A stretch of 64,000 bases of DNA, taken from Pogonophryne albipinna. Its lineage: Eukaryota; Chordata; Actinopteri; Perciformes; Artedidraconidae. Position 1 is the first letter of the stretch; each line of letters opens with the position of its first letter. The position numbers were made by a program, and so were the translations under genes. The stretch spans positions 50,913,826 to 50,977,825 of the forward strand of contig CM053243.1 of assembly GCA_028583405.1 (NCBI GenBank), given 5' to 3'. The notes under the pieces were generated by a model. That model made no database searches. It was not told the origin of the DNA and was given only the letters and a program-made list of their open reading frames with translations. This document shows, piece after piece, positions 48,301 to 60,810 of the stretch.

Positions 48301-51300
48301 ACTGACCAGCTGTCATCACTCCAGTTGGCATCATGATCAGAAGCACGTAAAGCACCGCGCTTACCTGAGGATGCATGAACAAACAACAGTTCAGACAAAC
48401 AGAAATAGATCAAGTAGAGCTTGAAAGGATCATTCATGCTTTCATATCATCCTGGCTTGATTATTGTAACTCCATTTTCACGTGTCTCAGTTCATCCCTG
48501 AACAGTCTCCAAATGGTCCAGAATGCTGCTGCAAGACTGTTAGCCAGGTCCAGCAGGATGACTCACATTACACCCATTTTAAGATCTTTATATTTGCTCC
48601 CCATCCGGTTAAGAATTCCTTTTAAGGTTCTTGTTATTTCTTATAAAGCCCTGCATGGACAAGCACCTGAGTACTTGCGTGACCTTCTCCATCCCTACAT
48701 CACCAGTATGTCCCCTAGGTCTTCAGACCCGGGCCTGCTGGCTGTCCCACGGCCTCGTTTAAAACTAAAGCTGACTGTACCTTTCAAGTGGTGGCTCCAA
48801 CACTATGGAACTCCCTCCATACAGACATTTGGTCTGCAGTCTCTGTAGAAGCTTTTAAAAAACCACTGAAGACCCATCTTTTTACATTGGCCTATGTGTC
48901 TCCTTGAGATGTGTGTGTGTAATGTGTGTGAAGTTAGGTCATTTTCTTTGTTCCTTTTGGGGCTCTTTGTTGCCTGTGCTTTGTTTTTATGTTGACCTTA
49001 ACTTCTGGCACGTGTTTTTATGATCTTAATGTTTCTGTGGTCTTATTTTTTACTTTTTTCTTTGTGAATTGTATTTCTCTGAAAGGTGCTATATTAAATA
49101 AACGTGTTATTATTATTATTCATTCATATTAATTAACTACATGAAAAACACAGGCTTGTAACATTAGCTTTAGATTATGCCTCATATATGTAATCATTGG
49201 TGTTTTCTTGAATTCAAATGGATACCTCGGTCTATGTTGGCTCTCAGTGAAGTCAGCATTCCTTCAGAAACCAGCGTTTTGTACAAGGCGCCTTTGCAGC
49301 TCCGCTCTGATTTCCTGGAGCCGTGGTGCTCTGCGGTGGAGTCGCAGTTCCCTTCACCCGACCTCTCCTTCCCCTTGTCTTCCTCTCTTAGCTTAGAAGG
49401 TGAGGGGCTGCAGGGGGAGTGCAGGGCTTCTTCCATGCTGCTCTGAAGATCCGTGCTTCCTAAACTATCTTCTTCAGCGTCTTGTTTGGGACAGACGTCG
49501 TCGGCCATCTCTTCCTTCATTTCTACCTCAGAAGAAGAGGTCTGCCCACACTGCCCGCTGTCTTCCTCCATCTCCTCCTCTTTTTCTTGAGCAAAGGTCT
49601 TGACTTTAGGCTTATTCTTCTTTTTGAGCACAGCTGAGTTACCAGCACTAGGACTTCCCTGGATCTTCTTCTTGGGGGTCTCCTCGGTGTCCTTCCAGAC
49701 CCCTTTGGCCACTGCCTCAATTGTACTGAAGACACTGTCCACGTTTGACTCTGCATGGTTACACTTCTTGAGGATTTTCTTTGCTGGGGAAGGTATCTCA
49801 ACATTATCATTTGACTTGGCCATCTCTTTTTTCGTGCTCTTGGTTTTGACACGTGCATTTTGGCTGCTGCATTGTGGGGGAATAGCATCAGAGGAGAGCA
49901 AAGGTAGAAGTGATATCTGAGGGGGGGGAGGACCGTCGTCCCAGTCGGCTCTCTCCTCCTTGATCTCAGTTAGCAGAGGGGCGGCTGTGGAGGGGCAGAC
50001 CTCAGGCTGAGACCCCACTGGGTCCATGTGTCCAGCTTCAGAGGCTAAGCACATCTTAGCAAACAAAAGACAAATATAACATTAAAACAGTCTATGCTAC
50101 CAATTATACATCTCTACATTTAAATCCTATATTTGATTTCTGAATAGATCAAAAATGTCTACTGATTGCATTGTGTAATATCTCTAGCTTTTTTCAATCT
50201 TTTTTTTTAAGTGCCCTTAACAAATCTTGTTTTTTTCTATGCAAATATACAGTATAGATATACTTATATGTGGACCTACTGTGAAACAATTAATTATGAT
50301 TTATACAGTTCATTTTTAACTATATCCTGTGCTGTTGAGTATATGGATAAAAGGAAACATGTATGAAATGGATCAAAGGTCATACATAAGGCTTAAAATG
50401 ATCAAAATAACAAAATGTCATTGTCTGCTTTCAGCAAATATTGACTGTTTTCCAGATGAAGATGTGACACTTATAAGTCACCTTTGTCAGGTTTGTCACA
50501 TTTTTAAATATTGTATTCTCTGTGGTGATAGAATGCTGATGTGACAGTGCCACCAGCTAAATGGCATGCTCTCAAGATTATTTAAAAAAGCTGCAAAGTG
50601 TTACTTAAGATGAACTGTGTGAAGACTGTCCTTACCTCGGCGAGCTGGAACAGAGCAGACTGTGGGCAGGGCTTTCCTTCAGGAGCAGAGACAGACGGCT
50701 GAGGACACAGTGAGGACACAGTGAGGGACACTTATGAGACTACTATTATTATTTAGCAATATTAATTTTTAACAACAAATGGTAACTGTTACAGTAGGAT
50801 CAAATACTTGTCTGGCTCACTTTGGGTTACCGAACCACACTGAGGCTAACATTAGCATCCTTGATAACCATCATCATGAATCAATGTTCCAATCCAGCTA
50901 TGAACGCCATCACATGTAAAACGACACAGCTTTAACCATGACTGAAGTACAGTGATATATGGTCACAGCCACATATTAACAGGAGAAATGTATCAAATGT
51001 GGTCAAATAGGGAGGGAAGTCTAATTAAAACCCTACACAATTATTAAAAGTGAGGCAATAAGATTTAAAATGTGTGTAGTAAAATAAAATGAAAGTATTA
51101 AAACAGAGATAAACTGAGAAACCAGAAAATGAATGAAATTAAGCAGTGTAAAATCCTGTTAAATATCCTGTAAAGATAAAAACATTATACTAGTAAAATG
51201 CAACTATAATCTTAATATTTACTTATTAAGTGCAGTAAGCTGTGCCTCTGTTGGTTTGAACATTTTGGCCTAAAGGTGGCACTAGAACGGCTTTTCAGAT

Positions 51301-52368
51301 CATTTTCTCAGCATTTTTTATTGATTAGATATAGATCATTTTCGTTACACAAAGCAGTAATTTGTGATTATTATCAATCTTATTTTTGCAGTGACCGAAG
51401 GAGTACACAGATCTGAACAAAAAAAGTAGTTTTTACTGTTATCAATGTCATCTGTCATAAACTATAGAAGTTTATGACAGATGTAACTATAGAAAGCTTG
51501 TAGAGAAGAAACTGGTATATCATTCATGAATTGTATTTCAGTCTTACTTCTGCCAGTTGGGGGGGGGCAGACTGAACACTGCCTCCAGTACTGTCAGGCA
51601 CTCTGCTTGGTACTGTCCCAGACAAAATCTGGAGATTAAAACAGGGTGAGCAGAAACAAGTCAATTCTGTTGGTCATCAAACAACAACGCAGTGTTAAAG
51701 TGGGTTCAGCTCATAACCATTCAAATATTTGTAAAACTGAGAAAGTGTAGTGCAAGTATAAGTGCTGGTTTTTATAACAAATGTTGTTGTTAGAATCCTT
51801 TGATTGGACACGATCGAAAGCTAAAGCAGTCATTATGAAGACTAGCTCATTCCAGAATAAAAAAATAAATATATTATTAGATTGTAAAAATTGACACACT
51901 GACGTGCTAGGATCTACAGAGCGCCTAAAAAAAAGTGCCTCGTGCGCACGATATACTTTCTCTTGCGCACGGGAAAGTTACCGGTGCGCCAAGTAGGAAG
52001 AGGAGCGCACAGGAGACGACCGTTTCATTGCAGACTGTTATGTTTATGTGGGGAAATGGCAGTGCATACATTATTTGAGATATATTTCAAACTCAGACTT
52101 CATTCTAAGGACATTTCGGCCAGAGGTGTAGAGCTATTTGTTTAAGACCAGATTTGGCAAAACAGGAGAGTACTTTCACTTCATGAAAACGCTGCAGCAC
52201 CAGGAGGCAGCGGGACGTGTAATTCAGCCTCTGAGAAGTGCAGCACCAGCTGCAAAGAGCTGTGCCTTTTACGCACCGCCTTCACTGTGTTTATCTTCAT
52301 TAGAACAGCTAAAGAGCGACTCCAGGCTGCTACGTAAGCACACACACCTCTACACACACACACACCTC

Positions 52369-52405
<37 letters not shown>

Positions 52406-55400
52406 CTACACACATCAAACTGCCAGATTATTCCCCCTATTACTCGTTTTATGAAGGAGATGTCCGGTCACCAGCGCGCATGATGTGTGTGTGTTTGTGC
52501 TCTGCTCAGCTCTGCTTTGTATTCGGTGTGTTTGTCCGACACCGGCATTTGTTTTCAAATTACCATGAAAAGTAATTTATACACATCTCCTTATAATAAA
52601 ATTAATAAAATGGCGTACTAATTTGATGTGTGTAGAGGTGTGTGTGTGTGTAGAGGTGTGTGTGGTTAAAACGTAGCAGCCTGCGGTCGCTCTTTAGCTG
52701 TTCTGATGAACTTAAACACAGTGAAGGTGGTGGGTAAAAGGCACAGCTCTTTGCAGCTGGTGCTGCTCTTCTCAGAGGTGGATTTACACGTCCTGGTGCT
52801 GCAGCCATTTCATGAAGGAGGCTTTCCTTCTATAAAACAGCTGTGGGCAGCAGATACCGTGAGAGTCACAGACATGAATTCATAGACCAAGGCAGACTCT
52901 CCTGCCAATCTGGTCTTAAACAAATAGCTCTACACCTCTGGCCGAAATGTCCTTAGAATGAAGTCTGAGTTTGAAATATATCTCAAATAATGTATGCACT
53001 GCCATTTCCCCACATAAACATAACAGTCTGCAATGAAACGGTCGTCTCCTGTGTGCTCCACTTCCTACTTGGCGCACCGGTAACTTTTGCGTGCGCAAGA
53101 GAAACTATATCGTGCGCACGAGGCACTTTCTTTTTTCTTCATGACCCTTTGGGGCAGGGGTGTCAAACTCAATTTCAACTCGGGCCACATTAGCATCATG
53201 GTTGCACTCAAAGGGCAAGTTTTATATATAAGAGTAAATATATAAATATTTAATATATATAAAATAATGTATTTTATTACATTATTGCCTCTGCATTGGA
53301 TTATTATCGGATAGGGTAATAACTTCATAATTAACTACGACTGAAAGCAGAAGTCTAGGGCAAACAATTGCAAGTCTCTTCAGTGAGCATGTCACAAAAT
53401 GATTTAAAAAGAAAAGCCAAATTCTGGAAAAACAAAAAGTCTAATTTGAGATGCATTGTGGGACATGTAGTTAATGGGCAATGTGCTTCTGTAAAGCGGC
53501 ATTTAACCGTATAATAAACATATTATATTCTTTGCAGGCCACATGAAATGAAGTTGCGGGCCGGATTTGGCCCCCGGGCCTTGAGTTTGACACCCCTGCT
53601 TTAGGGGCTCTGTAAGGATCCCTTTTGTAAATAGAATCTATCACAAATCATTCTTGAAATAGAAACATATACACCTTAACTTCTACTTGAGTACAGTGCC
53701 TGTGTGTATATATACTTGGTTACTTTCAACCACAAGCCACTGCAACCCAACATAGGACTAGGTATTGTGCTGATGGTGTATACATCTAGTTTTTTGCTTT
53801 GCACAATTCTCTGTGTCGTCAAATCAGATCAGTGAACTGCTTAAGAGAGACATCACAGCATCAAGTATCAGGGTATAGTGTATATAGAGTATATATATAT
53901 ATAACACGTTCTCAGAACACACCTGTTCCTTGTCCCCTGGAAAGGAGTTCCCTTCGCTGGCTGCGTCAGGTGACCTGGGTTTAGTGCTGGAAGGGATCTG
54001 CAGTGGAACACAATACTGGGGCTAGTCACACATTGAAATAAGAAGACATTATTTACACACATGTACAGATAAAATAGCATCAGTGATTGGTCTGACTTGA
54101 GAGCATTGTAAGGATGCACCCATGGGGGGCTTACCTCTCTGTTTGTGAGGGCATGTTCCCCCGCTAACAGCAGCATGCTTAGGCCTCCCATCTTCGTAGG
54201 GTCTGAAAGAACAACAGAAGTTAAAGAACCATCCAAAATGTTGTCACTTGGTCACTGAACAAACAATATTTTATCATACACACCTGCCATGGCAAAGTTT
54301 AACTGTGGCATGCTATCAGTTTTGGGCACTTTTTTGGCAGTGGGGGAGTCCTTGGTTGAGTTGGAAGAGAAGGACCAAACTTTTTTGCGGGGGTTGCTGA
54401 CCGGGGGAGCAGAGGGGCTCTTCACTGGCTTGCTGGTGGCGGGACACCACTTGTAGCCCGGGTTTGCCTTCATAAAGGCATCCTTGTACTGAAGGAACAT
54501 AAATGATTTAGTTACAATCAAAACATATAGGAATCAATACTAAATAAAGTATTTTACGATCACATGAAATATTGTGGATAAATATGAGAAATTAGCTTAA
54601 TAAAAACTGTGTGGTTTAGGGTTTGATCAGAAATGATTGAAAATGGCCTTGTCTAAACAAATATCCATCCTTCACTCACTCCTTTACAAATAATAATAAT
54701 AATAGAAAAGGTATGAATTTGGAGATTTATAAGTCATAATTGTGATTCTCACTTTTGTGCAAATTGGGATAGTTGGCAAAAAGTAGTGTTTATGCTTTGG
54801 ACATTTTAATGCCATCAAATATGTTTCTGAGGCATAAACCTGATATCATCTTCTATAACTTCTGATCAGAACAAATGTAAGACGATTTTATAACTAGCAA
54901 CATGTCCAAAACAAAGCTGTTTTGAAATGTTAATAACACTTTCTGTTGCATGGACAAGCAGATTTTTGCAGTTGGTCAATCAAATCAAAGGTTCCTGCTG
55001 GTTAACTTGTTAAACATGGACAAAGACACAATAGCCTTCATGATGTCTTTCAATAAAACGGACATTCATGCAGAACAACTATTTTCTCTTGCTATGAGCT
55101 TTTTTTTGCATTTTGTATGATATCAAGCTGCTTTTTTAAACACTAATAAAGCCAATCCAAAAGCTTATCACCAACAAAGCTGCACCAGTTCTTTAAAAGA
55201 AATGTAAAATCATGTTTCACACTGTCAAGTTACTTTGGCGCTACTGTAAGAGAGTGGGAAAAAGGGATAGTACACGTGCAAGAGTCAGAGAGCACGTCAC
55301 CTCCTTGGCCATGTCGGTGTATTTCTGCTTCTCTTTGGGCTCCAGAACAGCCCACCAGTCGGCCAGGATCTTAGTGGCCCCGCGGTTATCCAAGCGGGGA

Positions 55401-55852
55401 TGTTCCTGCCGCACCAGGGAGCGGTGGCGTTTGCAGAAGAGAAGGAAGGCATTCATTGGCCGCCGAGCCCGCTGTTCATTGGAGTCCTCCTCCACTTCCT
55501 CTGTTTTGCTCCCACACTGCACCTGTGACCCCTGCTGCTGGCCACACAGCACCGGCTGCTGAGACACAATCACAACCAATCAGATGCAATGCTGTCCCCT
55601 GTTTTCTGTCTTGTTTGTATGAGAAACTGATGTTTCTCCTGAGTTTGAGGATTAGGTGATAAAAAATGACCTGTCAAGCCGTTACACACTTACCTTTTCC
55701 AGCTCTTCTTCATCCTCCTCTTCTTCCTCCTCAGAGAAATCCAGAGCCTTTTTGGAGAGAAGTGGGTGCCACTGCAGACATTTACGTTTGGGACGCTTGC
55801 CAGCGACCTCCCCTGTAACAGGTGGCTCCTTACCCCTTCCTCCACCCTTCAT
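42329..55852 (-). CDS. bbx: HMG box transcription factor BBX (bobby sox homolog)
   Basis: BBX is a nuclear HMG-box protein thought to act in cell-cycle control. Exons: 55694-55852, 55301-55558, 54284-54488, 54135-54202, 53923-53997, 51548-51628, 50636-50698, 49226-50054, 48232-48364, 46700-46851, 46421-46510, 45893-46087, 43013-43205, 42329-42407. They sum to 2580 bases, or 859 residues plus stop; mammalian BBX is about 940. The start is [18 protein letters not shown], with an acidic run before the HMG box. The box spans about residues 84-152 over two exons ([29 protein letters not shown]). Conserved later parts are [86 protein letters not shown] and the C-terminus [10 protein letters not shown] 45-base exon at 45647-45691 may be included without changing frame. 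Confidence 0.96.
43505..45442 (-). mobile_element. DIRS-type retrotransposon, 3'-truncated, in a bbx intron
   Basis: Two frames lie in the same orientation as bbx. The first, from ATG 45442 ([20 protein letters not shown]) to 44621, has the look of a DIRS gag. The second, 44512-43505, holds a reverse transcriptase with [49 protein letters not shown] and the YLDDWL active-site motif, the layout typical of DIRS1-like elements. Both are open without internal stops, so the copy is fairly young. The sequence ends soon after YLDDWL. RNase H, methyltransferase-like and tyrosine recombinase regions are missing, and no inverted or split repeats are seen. Confidence 0.82.
45647..45691 (-). CDS. bbx: Probable optional 45-bp exon of bbx
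   Basis: On the minus strand TCCTGTTTAG precedes and GTAAGAACTG follows exactly 45 bases. In the phase left by the previous exon they read [15 protein letters not shown] without a stop, and the next exon stays in frame. The mammalian protein has a DCNDKCSH-type stretch in the same place (recalled). Confidence 0.55.
46862..48231 (-). other. bbx intron, no feature seen
   Basis: AT-rich intron sequence between the exons at 46700-46851 and 48232-48364. No repeat family or frame is recognised. Confidence 0.5.
48400..49125 (+). mobile_element. L2-type LINE 3' end in a bbx intron (opposite strand)
   Basis: It encodes [35 protein letters not shown] and [15 protein letters not shown], the conserved end of the ORF2 protein of fish L2/Maui-type LINEs. 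It then passes into a 3' UTR ending GGTGCTATATTAAATAAACG with an (ATT)n tail. It is 5'-truncated and frame-broken near 48790. Confidence 0.85.
51932..53129. mobile_element. Fold-back element, about 1.2 kb, arms over 400 bases
   Basis: The left arm (about 51934-52360) and right arm (about 52640-53127) are near-identical inverted repeats. They start AGTGCCTCGTGCGCACGATA and include CATTATTTGAGATATATTTC and CAGCTGCAAAGAGCTGTGCC. The centre holds (CA)n tracts and about 200 bases of unique sequence. No TSD is clear and there is no transposase. Confidence 0.8.
53155..53598. mobile_element. 444-bp hAT (Charlie-like) element in a bbx intron
   Basis: The ends CAGGGGTGTCAAACTCAA and TTGAGTTTGACACCCCTG are perfect inverted repeats. 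The flanks are CTTTGGGG (53147-53154) and CTTTAGGG (53599-53606), an 8-bp duplication with one mismatch. It has GCGGGCCGGATTTGG near its end, typical of this family. Confidence 0.9.
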
Positions 55853-56699
55853 GGTACTACTGCACCTAGTAACCAATAACAACCATAAGACCTTCAAACA
55901 ATGCACAGTGAATATATGCATTGGTGTTTTAAATGTGTAATAATAACCACTGGTAATGTGCATGAACTAAACAGAACATTTAATGACCTCAAGCAGGTTT
56001 GCAAAATAGGCATGGAATTGACCAAATACATATTAGTAATCAGGCCATTTGTACATATAACTTGAAACATTTGAATACGGAGCTGATCCTGATATACATA
56101 TATGTAATACACTTTATTTTAATAAGCTGAACTCTGGCTTCAAGCTATAGTGACGGACATTTCAAATATGAAAAGTGAGGCTGACCTCTGTCCATGTCAA
56201 AGCTTTTTTGGTTTGATTTCACATGAGCAGGGGAGCATGTGAAGATATCAAACTATCCCTCACCTGAACATGCTCTCATTAGCTTTTAATTTACTATGCT
56301 AGTAAATTAATTAATTTCCCTTAGAGAGCCCCCTATACTGTGAGTGACATAAAACAGAACTGCAAATAGTAACGGATGGTAATTTAATGCTGATGGAGTG
56401 ATATTTTGAATTAGATACCACCCTCTATCAAATAATGGCCTATATGTTACAGAGCTGTACTGGAACACTAATGAGAAGAATTGAACTGTGGATGTTCACA
56501 CGTCATGGGTTTCATGGTGTTCCAGAAAGTGGCTTTTACTATGAAGCAGGGCAAAGTAAAATACCAAAACTAAAATATCAGCTTATATTGTATGTAAAAA
56601 AAATTATCGCTTAAATGAAGGTTATCCCCTAAAATTATATTCAGAGAAACTGTGACCTTCCACTAAATCCACAATGGTATGTTTAATCACTGCTATGAA
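55853..56699 (-). other. bbx: bbx 5' UTR start and upstream intron
   Basis: The coding exon extends to an acceptor (TTACTAG, exon border 55865), so the first coding exon has 13 bases of 5' UTR and is preceded by an intron. The rest to 56699 is AT-rich intron without a recognised feature. Confidence 0.55.
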
Positions 56700-59600
56700 G
56701 TAATAATAATAATAGATTTAATTTGTTAGCGCTTTTACAGGTCCCCCCAGGTCGGGTGATTGATGTGGGTGGGGATGGATAGGAGGTTGGCTTCTGATGA
56801 GCGGAGGCAGCGGGAAGGGGTGTGGTGGTGCAGCAGGTCTGTGAAGTAGGGGGGGCCTGATTGTTGAGGGCTTTGTGAGTAATGAGGAGGACTTTGAAGA
56901 TGATTATTTGACGGACGGGGAGCCAGTGGAGGTTCTGGAGGACGGGAGTGATGTGGTCTCGGGAGCGGGTGTGGGTGAGGAGGCGGGCAGCAGAGTTCTG
57001 GATATGTTGGAGTTTATTGAGGAGGTTGGATGGTATGCCGTAGAGGATGCTATTGCAGTAGTCGAGTCGTGAAGTGATGAATGCATGAATCAGGGTTTCA
57101 GCAGCAGAGGAGAAGAGTGATGGGCGGAGACGGGCAATGTTTTTGAGGTGGAAAAAGGCGGTCCTGGTGATGTGATTGATGTGGTGGTTGAATTTGAGCT
57201 GACTGTCGAAGATGACTCCGAGGTTGCGGATGTGAGGGGGGGGAGATAGAGTGTGGCTGTCAATGGTGAAGTTGAAATTCTGGATGTCTTTGATACGGGA
57301 TGGGGGGCCGATGATGAGGTCTGATTTGGCACTGTTCAGTTGGAGATAGTTTGTTTGCATCCATGCTTTTATTCCTGAGAGACAGTTGGTGAGAGTGGAG
57401 TGTGTTGTGGGTAGTGTTAATTTCGTTGACTAAAACTATGACGAAATATGTTCGTCAACGACCTTTTTTTCCATGACGAAAACGAGACGATGACGAGACG
57501 GCAGTAAACAATAACTGTAACGAAATCATCATGCAATATCGTTGACGAAAAGTGACGAGACGAAAATGTAGTTTACTAAATAAAAACTATGCCAAAATCT
57601 CTCTTTACTTTCGTTGACGAAAAATGAGGAGACGAAATATTATCAAAGATAACGTTACATCTCTGATAGTCAGTTTTTCTCCCAGCAGTTCCATTTCCGG
57701 TGCTGCGCTGGGCAGCAGCTGTGTGTCTGTGGTGCGCGCGGCGGTACATTTGAATTACACCGGGCAGCGGCACACTGTGAACTGTCAGGAAGACTCGGGT
57801 CTAACTCATGGTCTAACTAACCTTATTTAACATAAAATAAAATGGCAACAACAGGGCTTGGGAGCAGTGGTCGCACTCGCGTTAATCGAATACCCCCCGT
57901 CAGCGCGAGTGATTGATAAATTGTGCACTCGACGGATAATAATGGATTATGACGGAAATGTTACGATCCTGTCCGTCAAAATGACTGACAACGAAAAAGT
58001 CTAAAGCCACCACTGCTTGGGAGAAAGAAACAACGTGATATTTGGGCCCATTTTCGCTACAATGAGGCGGAGAAAAAAAGCGAATGCATTGTTTTATCAG
58101 AAGGGAATCAATGTGGCCATAACACAGGTAAAAACACCACAAACCTGACCAGATACTCTCTGCAAAGCTGCTTAATCATTCAACCTGTGTTTTTCATCAA
58201 ATAAGGACAAGATATAATCTTATTTATTTATATATACTAAAATGACAAATTATTGGTTTTGGCTAGACTAGTTTGACTGAAATGTTCTATATAATCTGAT
58301 GACTAAAAAAAGACTCAACAGTTTTCATTGACAAAAAGTAGACTAAAATAATTAGTTTTCTTTGACTAAAATATGACTAAAATGCTCAGACTTTTAGTCG
58401 ACTAAATCTTGACTAAAATGTTCAGACTTTTAGTCGACTAAAACTTGACTATATAAAAACAGGACTAAAACTAAATTTAAAAATAGCTGACGAAATTAAC
58501 ACTAGTTGTGGGGGTGATGGTTTTTGTTGAGATATAAAGTTGGATGTCATCAGCGTATCAGTGAAATTGAAGGTTGTGGCGACTAATTATTTTTGTCAAG
58601 GGGGAGCATGTAGAGGATGAAGAGGAGGGGGCCAAGTACCGAACCCTGGGGGACACCTTGGGACAGAGGAGCAGTGGAGGAGGTGCAGTTGTTGATGTTG
58701 ATAAACTGATGTCTGTCGGTGAGGTAGGATTTCAGTCAGGAGAGTGCAGTGTCGGTGATGTTGAGTGATGATTCGAGGAGGGACAGCAGGATGGCGTGGT
58801 TGATGATGTCGAATGCTGCGGTGAGGTCGAGGAGGATGAGGATATTCAGGTTGCCGGAGTCAGAGGAGAGGAGGAGGTCGTTTGTGATTTTCAGAAGAGC
58901 TGTTTCTGTGCTGTGTTTTGATCGGAAACCGGATTGAAATGGCTCAAAGAGGTCATTGGAGCTGAGGTGGGATTTGAGTTGTGAGGCAACGACACGTTCA
59001 AGTATTTTTGACAGAAAGGGGAGATTTGAGATGGGCCGGAAGTTGGACATGATGTCAGGTGTGAGTCCAGGTCTTTTGAGAATGGGTGTGACAGCAGCCA
59101 GTTTGAGAGAGGGGGGAACTGATCCAGATCTGAGGGAGGAGTTAATGATGGTGGCGATGAGTTGGGAGAAGGCAGGGAGGCTCTCTTTAACACATTTGGA
59201 GGGCATTGGGTCAAGTGTGTAGGTGGAGTTAATTCCAGTCATGAAGTCGGACAGTTGCATGGGGGTCACAGGGGAGAAGTGGGACAGGGGCTGTGAGGTG
59301 AAGGGGGGGGGGAGCCAGGAGGGGAGGTGGGGAGTGCTGATGAGTGTGTCAGATTGCTGTAAATGTTGCTGATTTTGGTTTGGAAAAACGAGAGGAAGGA
59401 GTTGCACTGTTTGGTGGTGAAGGATGAGGTGGCGTTGTCACAGGGTTTGAGAAGTTTGCTGATGGTGGAGAACAGACGCTTGGGGTTGCTGGAGCCAGAC
59501 TGAATGAGTTGTGAGTAGTAATTAGACTGGGCTGCTTTGAGTGCGTTACTGTACTGCTGGAGATAGTCTTTGTAGATTTGAAGATGGACTGTTAGTGTGG

Positions 59601-60730
59601 TTTTCTTGTGTTGGTGTTTCCTTGAGTTCGGGGGTATACCAGGGGGCGGAGTGTATGAAAGAGACATTTTTTGTTTTTGTGGGGGCCAGTTCTTTGAGAC
59701 AGAAGGAGAGGGTGCTGTTATAATAGTCCGCAAGTTCAGATGGGTTTTCAGAAAGTGGGGGGGGGGGGGGGGGGGAGACAGACATCTTGCAGGTAATGGA
59801 GGCAGTGATTGCTGAAGGTGAGATGGATTTGAGATTTCTGTAGGTTATTGTGCGTTTTTTGCTTTTGGGCGGGGATAGGGATGTTGATGTCCATGATGAT
59901 GGCCAGGTGATCAGAGATGTGGAGATTGAGGCTGGACAGATGATGGATGGTGAGACCAGTGGAGCAGACCAAGTCCAGGATGTGACCACGGCTGTGTGTT
60001 GGGAAGTTGATGTGTTGAAAGAAGTTGCAGCAGTGAAGGGTTTCCTTAAATTCAGAGGCATATTTGCAGGTCGGGTCGTCAACATGAATGTTAAAATCAC
60101 CTAAGAGGAGAACAGATGGGGATATGGCAGAGAGCTGAGTGAGAATGTCAGAGAGGTCGGAGAGAAAGGAGGGGTTTGGCTTCGGGGGACGGTAGATGAT
60201 GGCTGTGACCAGGGAAGTGGGACCAGAGAGTTTGAAGATCAGGTGTTCAAATGAAGAAACATCAGGGATGGGGATTATGGTAGCTTTTATTTCCTTTCTG
60301 ATAATAGCAGCTATACCACCACCCCACCCTTGTGGGCGAGGTTTGTCAATGTATGTGAATCCTGCTGGGGTGATTTGATTTAAAGAAAAATAGTCCAGGG
60401 GTTTTTGCCATGTTTCGGTCAGATACAGAAAGTCCAGGTTATTGTCTTTAATGAATTCATTTAGAATGTGGCTTTTATTGTGGATGGAGCGTGTGTTGAG
60501 CAGGGCTGCTCTGAGGTGACGTTGCATTGGGGGGGGTTGTGTGGACCGGGGGAGTGGAAGGAGATTGGTCAGATTCACATGTTGTTTGTTGTGATGGCGT
60601 AGTGTGGGCGTGTGACAGGACCGAATGGACGGGATGGAGTGTGGAGACGTGGAATGAAATAAAAACGTACGACCAGAGCCTCTGTGTGGAGGACGGCGTT
60701 TGCGGAGTAATAGATATACAATAGTATATA
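56700..60730 (-). mobile_element. L2-type LINE, nearly full length, frame-broken and split by a hAT element
   Basis: On the minus strand an endonuclease (RAALLNTRSIHNKSHIL, LYLTETW, LLLGDFNIHVDD, SDHLAIIMD) is followed, after frame breaks near a G-run at 59757-59774, by the reverse transcriptase (SNFRPISNLPFLSKILERVV, FQSGFRSKHSTETALL) and [12 protein letters not shown]. Next comes a stop codon directly before YADD, then the C-terminal part (SRLDYCNSILYGIP, LQHIQNSAARLLT, LHWLPVRQ). The 3' end has an (ATT)n tail near 56701. The order fits L2/CR1-clade ORF2. It cannot be active. Confidence 0.88.
57412..58504. mobile_element. 1093-bp hAT element inserted in the LINE
   Basis: The ends TAGTGTTAATTTCGTTGAC and GACGAAATTAACACTA are inverted. 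A perfect 8-bp duplication GTTGTGGG flanks it (57404-57411 and 58505-58512), and it interrupts the LINE after its YADD motif. Internal repeats of GACTAAAATG and TAGTCGACTAAA are seen, and no transposase. Confidence 0.93.
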
Positions 60731-60810
60731 AAAAATAATAGTAGTAATAGATTACTGAACTACATTGTGACTGGAGCTGGTGGAGTTTCAAAATGGTGTC
60801 ATGATACCTC

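Noticed and set aside
49194..50066. 290-codon frame as a stand-alone gene
   Set aside because: It is the largest internal exon of bbx (49226-50054), with splice sites at both ends and matching phase.
56875..60378. Several plus-strand frames opposite the LINE
   Set aside because: They are antisense to LINE ORF2 and lack any domain.
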